From Candidatus Binataceae bacterium (lineage in GTDB: Bacteria; Desulfobacterota; Binatia; Binatales; Binataceae): a stretch of 36,178 bases of DNA. The position numbers and the translations under genes are program-made. The notes under the pieces are model-generated. The model was not told the origin of the DNA and ran no database searches. It saw only the letters and a list, made by a program, of their open reading frames with translations. The DNA lies in the NCBI GenBank assembly GCA_030037595.1, contig JASHQJ010000043.1, positions 1-36,178 of the forward strand. Direction: 5' to 3'. Positions 8,589 to 16,104 of the stretch are shown piece after piece (within the stretch, counting starts at the first letter, position 1; every line of letters starts with the position of its first letter).

Positions 8589-8620
8589 GAGAGGGCGCCC
8601 GCAAGGCGCCCTCTCTTTTT
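8589..8620 (+). terminator. Rho-independent terminator after ALDH 1
   Basis: An 11-bp perfect stem (GAGAGGGCGCC with GGCGCCCTCTC) closes a 5-nt loop and is followed directly by TTTTT at 8616-8620. It ends the aldehyde dehydrogenase transcript and lies 9 nt from the end of the convergent SDR gene. Confidence 0.92.
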
Positions 8621-8629
8621 GGATTCTCG

Positions 8630-9511
8630 TCAGCGCTTCGGCGAGTCGTCTTTCTTTTCGCCGCCGCCCATCATCTGAGTCGCAGTCTGCAGAAATCGCG
8701 AGCCCATGCTGATCAGCGCGTCGGTCACACCCGGAAACAGCGACGCGAGCTTTTCGGCAACCGCCGCGCCGGGCGGCACGTCCACCTCGGTGAGTCCGAA
8801 CGCCGCCGCGGCGAGAACAGCCCACGTCACCCATCGCGCCGGCATCGCCATCATCGCTGGCATCCCCTTGATCGATTCGTGCTTCAGCGCGCCGCGCGCC
8901 ATCGGCGTGTCGATAACACCCGGCATCACGAGCGACACGCGCACTCCCGTGTTGAACAGCTCGACGCGGAGCGCCTCGGTGATCCCGACCAGCGCGAACT
9001 TGGTCGCGCTGTAGCCTCCGAGTGGGCTCACTCCGCGCCGTCCCGCGAGCGACGAGATGTTCACGATATTGCCGGACTTCTGCTTGCGCATGAAGGGCAG
9101 CACCGCCTGCATCGCGTTCAGCGCGCCGAAGACGTTGACCGCCATCATCCGCTCGAGGTCCTCGGGCCTGGTTTCCTCGACCGTTTCCGCGATCAGCAGC
9201 CCGGCCGAGTTGATCAGGATATCAACTTTGCCGAAGGCCTCGCGCGCCTGGTCGATCGACCAGAACACGCGCGGACGATCAGTTACGTCGCAATCGATGG
9301 CGAGCGCGCGGCCTCCCGCCTTGTTGACCTTTTGCGCCAGCTCCTCGAGTTGAACGCGGCGCCGTGCGAGCAGTGTCACGTTCGCGCCCTGCTCGCCGAA
9401 GGCGAGCGCAACGTCGTAGCCAATACCGCTCGACGCGCCGGTGACGACGACCGAACGATCGCGAAAATAACCGAGACCGGCATTGCGCGGAGGCTTTGGC
9501 GAGTCACTCAT
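8630..9511 (-). CDS. Short-chain dehydrogenase/reductase (classical SDR)
   Basis: A 293-residue NAD(P)-dependent oxidoreductase. The Rossmann glycine motif is TGASSGIG (about residues 26-33), NSAG (about 103) corresponds to NNAG, and the catalytic Ser in NISSLAG and the YSATK motif (about 167-171) are present. The MPGVIDTPMA segment is typical. The C-terminal ~90 residues are longer than in minimal SDRs and include a hydrophobic stretch (WVTWAVLAAAAFGL), which may anchor or cap the enzyme. ATG9511 is preferred to GTG9520 because AGGTG lies about 6 nt upstream. The substrate is unknown. The gene converges on ALDH 1 and diverges from the hydrolase gene. Confidence 0.9.
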   Translation of the reverse strand: MSDSPKPPRNAGLGYFRDRSVVVTGASSGIGYDVALAFGEQGANVTLLARRRVQLEELAQKVNKAGGRALAIDCDVTDRPRVFWSIDQAREAFGKVDILINSAGLLIAETVEETRPEDLERMMAVNVFGALNAMQAVLPFMRKQKSGNIVNISSLAGRRGVSPLGGYSATKFALVGITEALRVELFNTGVRVSLVMPGVIDTPMARGALKHESIKGMPAMMAMPARWVTWAVLAAAAFGLTEVDVPPGAAVAEKLASLFPGVTDALISMGSRFLQTATQMMGGGEKKDDSPKR

Positions 9512-9665
9512 ATCGTTCACCTAGAACGGAATTGCGCCGCGGTGCCGACGGTCGCGCGTTCAGGGCGATTTTGCGCCGCTGGCATCAACATGCGCAAACG
9601 CGTCGCTTGCCGCATCGAACGGGCGTGGTTAGCTTGGAAAGGCAGTTCGTTTCGCTAGGCGAAGG

Positions 9666-10286
9666 ATGAAACCTCAAACGATTGCAAGCGAAATTGCCGC
9701 GCTCGGCGGGCTCATAGCCTCCTATCCGCTCGACTGGATCTCGCAGCGCGCTGAATCGCGCCTATGGAAGGCCGGCAGCGAGCCGGTGATTCTGATCCAC
9801 GGCCTCGGCGGCAGCCGCTCCAATCTGCTCGGACTTGCGGCCTATCTGCGTCTGGCAGGCTTCGATAACATCGCGTATTTCGAATACCCGCGCCTTCAGA
9901 CGCTCATCGAATCTGCGTCGCAGCTTCGCGACTTCGCGCGCGAGCGCTTTGGTCAGGCTGGCGTGCACCTGGTTGGCCACAGCCTCGGCGGGACGATCGC
10001 CCGCTTTCATGCCGCAGCCGCGCCCGGCCAGGTGCGTTCGCTGGTGACACTCGGCTCGCCTTACTCCTACGCCCAGTGGAGTCCGCGCGAGGTCGCGATT
10101 TTCGGCGACGACGATCCGATCGTGCCCGCCCCGATTGTTCCGATGACTGCGCCGTCGTCGTTCGGGCGAATCGAAATCCTCGACAATACCGGTCACCTCG
10201 CGCTCATTTATCATCCCGAAGCACTGCGCATCGTCGCGACCGAACTCCGCGCGAAACGCGCGCGCGACGAAGCTCGCGCGGCCTAG
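9666..10286 (+). CDS. Alpha/beta hydrolase, lipase/PGAP1-like
   Basis: A 206-residue alpha/beta-hydrolase. The oxyanion motif HGLGG is near residue 45, the nucleophile elbow GHSLGG near residue 104, a likely catalytic Asp in FGDDDPIVP near 153, and a His in NTGHLALIYH near 180. The triad order fits esterases and lipases such as the EstA/PGAP1-like groups. No signal peptide is evident, so it is probably cytoplasmic or weakly membrane-associated. mobA follows 8 nt after the stop, so the two may be cotranscribed. The substrate is unknown. Confidence 0.85.
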   Translation: MKPQTIASEIAALGGLIASYPLDWISQRAESRLWKAGSEPVILIHGLGGSRSNLLGLAAYLRLAGFDNIAYFEYPRLQTLIESASQLRDFARERFGQAGVHLVGHSLGGTIARFHAAAAPGQVRSLVTLGSPYSYAQWSPREVAIFGDDDPIVPAPIVPMTAPSSFGRIEILDNTGHLALIYHPEALRIVATELRAKRARDEARAA

Positions 10287-10294
10287 CTCCGCCG

Positions 10295-10912
10295 ATGGCC
10301 TCCGCGACCCACGCGAGCGCGATCATCCTCGCGGGCGGCCGCAGCTCGCGGATGGGTAAACCGAAGGCCGGGCTCGACTTTGCCGGCAAGTCGTTCCTCG
10401 AACGTATCGCCGAAGAACTCGCGCCGAGCTTCGATGACCTGATTGTCGTCGCGGCGCCCGAGAACGCCGAGAGTTTCAGGATTCAGATTCCGGGCGCGCG
10501 AATCATCCGCGACGAAATCGCCTTCGCGGGACCTCTGGATGCGCTGCGCCGCGGCCTCATCGCCGCGCATCATGAGATCGCGTTCGGCTGCTCGTGCGAT
10601 TTGCCGATGCTGAAGTCAGCCGTCGCCGTGGAACTCTGTTCGTTGATTGGCGAGCATGCGGCCGCGATTCCTATCGTTGATAACCGGACCCAAGCGCTTT
10701 GTGCCGCCTACCGAAAAAGCGCCGCCGATTCGATCGTGAGGCTCATCGCCAAGGGCGAGCAGCGCCTGGTCGTTCTTGCCGACGTGCTCGATGCGCGGCG
10801 CGTCAGCGAAGATGAACTCCGCCGCGTCGATCCGACGCTCGCGAGCTTCATCAATGTCAACACTCCCAATGACTACGCCCGCGCCCTCAAACTCGCGCGC
10901 GGCAAATCGTGA
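10295..10912 (+). CDS. mobA: Molybdenum cofactor guanylyltransferase MobA (MobA/MocA family)
   Basis: A 205-residue NTP transferase that attaches a nucleotide to molybdopterin. The nucleotide-binding signature is LAGGRSSRMGKPK (about residues 12-24), and the metal/substrate motif CDLPML is near residue 104. ATG10295 starts right before this signature; the ORF-track start at 10076 lies inside the hydrolase gene in another frame. MobA proper makes the guanine dinucleotide form (for DMSO-reductase-type enzymes), whereas the xanthine dehydrogenase family uses the plain or cytosine form made by MocA, so the relation to the molybdenum gene at 23.3 kb is uncertain. It converges on gcvPB with a 3-nt gap and no visible terminator. 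Confidence 0.85.
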   Translation: MASATHASAIILAGGRSSRMGKPKAGLDFAGKSFLERIAEELAPSFDDLIVVAAPENAESFRIQIPGARIIRDEIAFAGPLDALRRGLIAAHHEIAFGCSCDLPMLKSAVAVELCSLIGEHAAAIPIVDNRTQALCAAYRKSAADSIVRLIAKGEQRLVVLADVLDARRVSEDELRRVDPTLASFINVNTPNDYARALKLARGKS

Positions 10913-10915
10913 GCG

Positions 10916-12442
10916 CTACTTTTCCTTCGGTTGCCACCGCAGAATCGGGTGGCGCGCGGCTTCGGCCTCGTCAACGCGCGACACGACGGTTGAGTAAGGA
11001 GCGCCCTTGACCAACTCGGGATCGTTCAGCGCTTCGTCGTAGATTTTTTCCATCGCAGTGACGAAGCTGTCGAGGATCTCGCGGCTCTCGGTCTCGGTCG
11101 GCTCGATCATCAGCGCGCCTGGCACTACCAGCGGAAAGTAAATCGTCGGGGGATGGATACCGAAATCCAGTAGGCGCTTGGCGATTTCGAGCGTGCTGAC
11201 GTCGGCGCGCTTTTCGAGATCGTGCGTCAACACGCACTCATGCATCGATGGCTCGCCGGTCGCGCTCGGAAACTTCTCTTCGAGGCGCTTGCGGAGGTAT
11301 TTGGCGCCGAGGATCGCAAGCCGGCTCGCCTGCGCGAGTCCGTCGCCGCCGAGCGCCAGGATGTAGGCGTAGGCGCGAACCAGCATGCCGAAGTTGCCGT
11401 GATAGGAACGCAGCCGCCCGATTGAATCGGGCCGATTCGTCTCGAAGCGCAGGCCGTCCCCGGTGCGCGCAAGGCGTGGCATCGGCAGCAGCGGCTCGAG
11501 ATGGCGCTTCACGCCGATCGGACCCGCTCCGGGCCCGCCTCCCCCGTGCGGCGTCGAAAACGTCTTGTGCAGATTGAGCTGCACGATATCGGCGCCCATG
11601 TCGCCCGGCTTGGCGACTCCGAGCAGCGCGTTCATGTTGGCGCCGTCGAGATAGAGCAGGGCGCCTTTCTCATGCAGCGTAGTCGCGATCTCGCGAATTT
11701 CGGGCTCGAAAATTCCGAGCGTATTCGGATTCGTCACCATCATCGCGGCGACGTCGTCGCTCGCGAGCCGGCGAATCTCCGCCGCTTCGAGGAAGCCGCG
11801 GTTGTTCGACTTCGCGACGATGACCTGGAATCCAGCGAGAGTGCAACTGGCCGGATTCGTGCCGTGCGCCGTATCGGGAATTATCACCTTGTGGCGGTGT
11901 TCGCCGCGCTTGCGATGGAACGCGCGAATCATCAGGAGCCCGGTCAGCTCACCCTGCGCGCCCGCTGCAGGAGCCAGCGACACGGCATCCATTCCGGTGA
12001 TCTCGGCCAGCGCCGCCTCCATCCGCTCCATCAACTCAAGTGCACCCTGCGCTAGATGCTCGGGCGTCGCGGGATGTAGCGCTGCGAACCCCGGCAGCGC
12101 AGCCATCTCCTCGTTGAGCACAGGGTTGTACTTCATCGTGCACGAGCCGAGCGGATAGAACTGGAGCGCCTGCGCGAAGTTGAGCTGCGAGAGCCTGAGG
12201 AAATGGCGCAGCACCTGCGGTTCGCTGAGCTCGGGGAATCCAGGCAAGTCCTCGCGGCAGAGTTCGCGCCCGAGGATATCGGCGCCGCGCGCGATGCCGT
12301 CGGGACGCGGCGGCCCATCGGCGCCGCGCCGCCCGTCGGACGACAACTCGAAGATAAGCGGCACGCCCGCGACCGGTTCGATGCGGTGAGGCCTCGGCTC
12401 GGGCGCCGCTGCGATATGACGAATCGTCCCTGCCGTCGCCAT
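10916..12442 (-). CDS. gcvPB: Glycine dehydrogenase (decarboxylating) subunit 2, GcvPB
   Basis: The PLP-bearing half of the split P-protein of the glycine cleavage system; it decarboxylates glycine and passes aminomethyl to lipoyl-GcvH. It has 508 residues, typical of split subunit 2. The PLP lysine motif is LNLHKTFSTPHGGGGPGAGP (about residue 288), and YPLGSCTMKYNP (about 95-106) is characteristic. The gcvPA stop and this ATG overlap by one base (TGATG on the minus strand); a GTG one codon upstream is an equal candidate start. It is the last gene of gcvT-gcvPA-gcvPB. Confidence 0.97.
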   Translation of the reverse strand: MATAGTIRHIAAAPEPRPHRIEPVAGVPLIFELSSDGRRGADGPPRPDGIARGADILGRELCREDLPGFPELSEPQVLRHFLRLSQLNFAQALQFYPLGSCTMKYNPVLNEEMAALPGFAALHPATPEHLAQGALELMERMEAALAEITGMDAVSLAPAAGAQGELTGLLMIRAFHRKRGEHRHKVIIPDTAHGTNPASCTLAGFQVIVAKSNNRGFLEAAEIRRLASDDVAAMMVTNPNTLGIFEPEIREIATTLHEKGALLYLDGANMNALLGVAKPGDMGADIVQLNLHKTFSTPHGGGGPGAGPIGVKRHLEPLLPMPRLARTGDGLRFETNRPDSIGRLRSYHGNFGMLVRAYAYILALGGDGLAQASRLAILGAKYLRKRLEEKFPSATGEPSMHECVLTHDLEKRADVSTLEIAKRLLDFGIHPPTIYFPLVVPGALMIEPTETESREILDSFVTAMEKIYDEALNDPELVKGAPYSTVVSRVDEAEAARHPILRWQPKEK

Positions 12443-13791
12443 CACCGCACCTCCGCGAGCGCGCCGGCGAGGCGCTCGAGTTCATCGGGCCGATTCATTT
12501 CGGTGCAGGTCGTGAGGAGAGCGTCGGAAAGCTCCGGATAGTCGCGGCCAAGTGCGATTCCGGCCAGTATCTTTCGTGCCTCGGCAGCTTTGAGAGCCAT
12601 CGCGACGTTATCGACGCGAATCGCCAATTCGTTGAAGAACGGGCCTGTGAAGCGCCGCCGGATTCCCACCGTTTCGAGCACCGCGGCTGCTTCGTGCGCG
12701 AGTTCGACGTTGCGCTCCGCCAGGTCGCGAAGCCCGGCGCGTCCCATCAGCGAGAGATAAACGGTCGCGGCGAGCGCACAGAGCGAATGGTTGGTGCATA
12801 TATTCGAGGTCGCGCGCTCGCGGCGGATATGCTGCTCGCGCGCCGCGAGCGTGAGGCAGAAGGCACGCCGCCCGTCGCGATCGCGTGTCTCGCCGACGAG
12901 ACGTCCCGGCAGCTGCCGCACGTTGGCCATCTTGGCTGCCAGGTAGCCGAAGCCCGGTCCGCCGAACTGGAGCGGTAGGCCGAAACTCTGGCCCTCGCCT
13001 GTCGCGATATCGACGCCAAGCTCGCCCGGAGGCTTCAGGAGCCCTAGCGCGAGGCTTTCAGCGGTGGCCGAGATCGCGACCGCATCGGCTCGCCGCGCGA
13101 TTTCCGAGATCGCGCCGAGCGGCTCGATCACGCCAAAAGCGTTTGGATAGCCGATGACGGCGCAGAGCAGGCGTTCGTTCGCGATTTTCTCGAACGCGGC
13201 CACGTCGGTGGCACCGCTAGAATCGTCGAAAGGAAGTTCGACGATTTCGATTTCCTCGATCGAGCTCAGGTAAGTGCGAATCGTCGCGCGGTAATCCGGC
13301 CAGAGCGCGCGCGCAAGCGCGACGACCGTTCGCTTGGGCTTTAGCCGATGCGCCATCAGCACGGCTTCCGCGGCCGCCGATGCGCCGTCGTACATGCCGG
13401 CGTTGGCGACTTCCATCGCGGTGAGCTGCGTGATGAGCGTCTGGAACTCGAAGATGGCCTGCGTCGTGCCCTGGCTCGCCTCGGCCTGATAGGGCGTGTA
13501 GCTGGTGGCGAATTCCGCACGCGCGGTGATCGCACGTACCGCGGCAGGCACGTAGTGATTGTAGTAACCGCCGCCCAGGTAGCTCGTGAATTCGCGCGCG
13601 CCCGAGTTCATAGCCGCGAGCCTCGAGATCTGCCGCGCGACCTCGGCCTCGCTCCGTCCGCTGTCGATTGCGATCGTCGCCTTGGCGCGAAGTTCGGCCG
13701 CCACATGTGCGACAAGTTGTTCGAGGTTTTCGAGCCCGACGACATCGAGCATCGCCGCGATGTCGGAGCTGGTATGCGGCATGAATCTCAT
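12442..13791 (-). CDS. gcvPA: Glycine dehydrogenase (decarboxylating) subunit 1, GcvPA
   Basis: Subunit 1 of the split glycine decarboxylase, forming the heterotetramer with GcvPB. It has 449 residues, the family's usual length. The start MRFMPHTSSDIAAMLDVVG matches the family N-terminus, so I place it at ATG13791 rather than the longer 13848 ORF start. Further signatures are GGGYYNHYVPAAV (about 74-86), TPYQAEASQGT and MANVRQLPGRLVGET. A purine-rich GGGGAAGAGAG stretch lies upstream. It is coupled to gcvPB by one-base overlap and lies 60 nt after gcvT, a gap too small for gcvH. Confidence 0.96.
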   Translation of the reverse strand: MRFMPHTSSDIAAMLDVVGLENLEQLVAHVAAELRAKATIAIDSGRSEAEVARQISRLAAMNSGAREFTSYLGGGYYNHYVPAAVRAITARAEFATSYTPYQAEASQGTTQAIFEFQTLITQLTAMEVANAGMYDGASAAAEAVLMAHRLKPKRTVVALARALWPDYRATIRTYLSSIEEIEIVELPFDDSSGATDVAAFEKIANERLLCAVIGYPNAFGVIEPLGAISEIARRADAVAISATAESLALGLLKPPGELGVDIATGEGQSFGLPLQFGGPGFGYLAAKMANVRQLPGRLVGETRDRDGRRAFCLTLAAREQHIRRERATSNICTNHSLCALAATVYLSLMGRAGLRDLAERNVELAHEAAAVLETVGIRRRFTGPFFNELAIRVDNVAMALKAAEARKILAGIALGRDYPELSDALLTTCTEMNRPDELERLAGALAEVR

Positions 13792-13851
13792 CTGGAAACT
13801 CTCTTCCCCTTCGTCGTCATCCTTCTCCACCGCACGGTGAAGCAGCATTGA

Positions 13852-14985
13852 TCATAACTTGGCGCGCGAGTCGAAGCGCGGGTCGCCGCGCCGGTAGAAC
13901 GGCATCTTGATGATGGTTGCGGCCGCGCGCCGCCCGCGCACCTCGATCTCGATCTTCTGCCCCGATGCATTAGACGGCGTAACTGTGCCTGCCGATGCGT
14001 ACGCCATCGCAATTGGGCGGCCGAGCCACGGTGCGAAGGTGCCGCTGGTGACGACACCGGCTGCGATACCGTCGGCCAAAATCGTGTAGCCTTGGCGAGC
14101 GACGACCTTCCCATCATCGGTCTGGATACCTACGAGATGCTTTTTCGTGCCGTTGGCCACCTGTGTCTGCAGTGCCTTTGCGCCTACGAAATCTCGGCCG
14201 AGCTTTACGAACGTTTTTAGTCCCGCTTCGAGCGGTGATGTCGCGGCGTTGAGTTCGTGGCCATAAAGTGGCAGCGACGCTTCGAGCCTGAGAGTATCGC
14301 GCGCGCCGAGTCCGACGGGTTTGATCCCGTCGCCCGCGCCCGCGTTGAGGATTGCCTCGAAGAGCCGCACGGCGGCGGCGTTATCGACGAAGAGTTCGAA
14401 GCCGTCCTCGCCAGTGTACCCCGTGCGCGCGACGACGCATCGCGTACCAGCCACCTTGCCGCTCGCGACGCCGAAGCGCACGATCGCGCCGATCGGAAAC
14501 TCTGCGATCCGTTCGAGAATTGCAACCGTGCGCGGCCCCTGGACCGCGACCAGCGAGCTTGAGTCGCTCACATCTTTGAATTCCGCACGTCCGCCATTCA
14601 GTTCGAGCAGCCATTCACGATCACGCGCGATATTCGATGCGTTGACGCAGAGCATGTAGCGTTGTGCACCGAGGCGATAGACGATCAAATCGTCGATCGT
14701 GCCGCCGTCCTCGGTGCACATGATCGTGTACTGCGCGCGTCCTTCGGCGAGGCGTGCCGCGGAGTTCGTCAGCGCGCGCTCAAGGAGCTCGAGCGCGTGC
14801 GGTCCGCTGATCTCGAACTCGCCCATGTGACTCAAATCGAAGAGCCCCGCCGCCGAGCGGACCGCGACGTGCTCCTCGATAATCCCGCTGTACTGCACGG
14901 GCATCGTGAAGCCGCCGAACTCCGTCATCCGTGCGCCGAGTCTCTGATGAAGATCGTAAAGGACGGTGCGCTTGGGCGCATTCAT
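13852..14985 (-). CDS. gcvT: Aminomethyltransferase GcvT (glycine cleavage T-protein)
   Basis: Transfers the methylene group from aminomethyl-lipoyl-GcvH to tetrahydrofolate, giving 5,10-methylene-THF and ammonia. It has 377 residues. The start [20 protein letters not shown] (ATG14985) matches the family, so the extra 46 codons of the ORF track are excluded. Signatures are [40 protein letters not shown] and [20 protein letters not shown]. It leads the gcvT-gcvPA-gcvPB operon and is divergent from folD, with 125 bp between them. No glycine riboswitch core is apparent in that interval. Confidence 0.96.
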   Translation of the reverse strand: MNAPKRTVLYDLHQRLGARMTEFGGFTMPVQYSGIIEEHVAVRSAAGLFDLSHMGEFEISGPHALELLERALTNSAARLAEGRAQYTIMCTEDGGTIDDLIVYRLGAQRYMLCVNASNIARDREWLLELNGGRAEFKDVSDSSSLVAVQGPRTVAILERIAEFPIGAIVRFGVASGKVAGTRCVVARTGYTGEDGFELFVDNAAAVRLFEAILNAGAGDGIKPVGLGARDTLRLEASLPLYGHELNAATSPLEAGLKTFVKLGRDFVGAKALQTQVANGTKKHLVGIQTDDGKVVARQGYTILADGIAAGVVTSGTFAPWLGRPIAMAYASAGTVTPSNASGQKIEIEVRGRRAAATIIKMPFYRRGDPRFDSRAKL

Positions 14986-15110
14986 CGGCCACCAAAAAGT
15001 AACAGAGCGGACATTGGGCCACGAGACGAACGCGCGCGATCTGCCAACAGGCGCGGCATCTTTCCACAGCGCCTTGCTCGCGCCCTGCTCGTATAGTCGA
15101 ATCGTATCGG

Positions 15111-16016
15111 ATGAGCACCGCAATAATCATGGACGGGCGCGAGGTGAGCGCGCATCTGATGCCCGAGCTCAGGCGTCATGTCGAGGAACTCAAACACCAT
15201 CATAATTTTACACCCGCGTTGACCGCGATTCTGGTCGGCGACGATCCGGCGTCACGCCAATACATCCGCAACAAGCAGCGCATGGCGGAAGAGCTCGGTT
15301 GCTCAAGCCGCACGATCAGGATCAAACCGGTCGAGGCCAGCACCGCCTCGATGCTCGCGCTGATCGATGAGGTCAATCGCGATCCGGCGAGCACCGGAAT
15401 TCTGCTTCAGATTCCGATCCCCGAGCATGTCGATCGCTTCCGACTGTTCGACGCGATCGCGCCGCTGAAAGACGTGGACGCAGTTGGCGCCACGAGCGTG
15501 AGCGGCTTCTATCGCGGCCAGTGGGGGACGTTCATTCCATGCACGCCCCGCGGAGTCCTGACGCTGCTCGCCTATTACAAGGTCGCTGTTGATGGCGCGC
15601 GCGCAGTGGTGATCGGACGCAGCGATATCGCCGGTAAGCCGACCGCGATCATCCTCGGCGGCCGGCTCCGCAACGCTACCGTCACCTGGTGTCATCGTCA
15701 TACCCGCAACCTCGCCGAGATCTGCCGCACCGCGGACATCCTCGTGCCGTGCGTCGGCGCGGACACCGGCCGGCCCTATCTGATCACGCCCGACATGGTG
15801 AAGCCCGGGGCGTGCGTGATCGATGTCGGTTTTCGGCGAATCGGGCCGGGCAAGTTCGTCGGCGACGTCGATTTCGATGCGGTCAAAGAGGTCGCGGGCT
15901 GGATCACGCCGAATCCCGGCGGCACGGGCCCGATGACGGTCCTTGCGCTGATGCAGAATCTGATCGACGCTGCGCGCTACCAGGTTGGCCTCGCGCGAGC
16001 CGCGTACACGACTTAA
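15111..16016 (+). CDS. folD: FolD-like methylenetetrahydrofolate dehydrogenase/cyclohydrolase
   Basis: Expected to interconvert 5,10-methylene-THF, methenyl-THF and 10-formyl-THF. The protein has 301 residues. The catalytic Tyr/Lys pair sits in QYIRNKQ (about 44-50) and KDVDAV (about 121) retains the Asp. PCTPRG (about 145), the NADP loop GRSDIAGKP (about 171-179) and PGGTGPMT (about 269) are recognisable. It departs from the usual text in several places: DVDG is DVDA, the HPxNxG segment is replaced by GATSVSGFYRG, and CHS is CHR. It is therefore a divergent FolD. ATG15111 lies 125 bp from the divergent gcvT; ATG15129 is an alternative start. Confidence 0.88.
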   Translation: MSTAIIMDGREVSAHLMPELRRHVEELKHHHNFTPALTAILVGDDPASRQYIRNKQRMAEELGCSSRTIRIKPVEASTASMLALIDEVNRDPASTGILLQIPIPEHVDRFRLFDAIAPLKDVDAVGATSVSGFYRGQWGTFIPCTPRGVLTLLAYYKVAVDGARAVVIGRSDIAGKPTAIILGGRLRNATVTWCHRHTRNLAEICRTADILVPCVGADTGRPYLITPDMVKPGACVIDVGFRRIGPGKFVGDVDFDAVKEVAGWITPNPGGTGPMTVLALMQNLIDAARYQVGLARAAYTT

Positions 16017-16104
16017 CTCTCACCGTTAACATCGCGATTCCCTTTGCGGTCGCCGCCGCGAATTCGTAGAACTCTATGGCGGCTGCGCTGCTGGAGCCGC
16101 GAAG

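Noticed and set aside
8312-9658. 448-residue plus-strand ORF across ALDH 1 end, terminator and SDR
   Set aside because: It crosses a strong terminator and is Arg/Ser-rich in its first part and antisense to the SDR in the rest.
15092-15097. TATAGT as a -10 box for folD
   Set aside because: No -35 box at a proper distance, and it would leave a nearly leaderless transcript; not strong enough to list.
14986-15110. Glycine riboswitch upstream of gcvT
   Set aside because: The 125-bp gap on the minus strand lacks the conserved GGAGAG-type core and room for a tandem aptamer.
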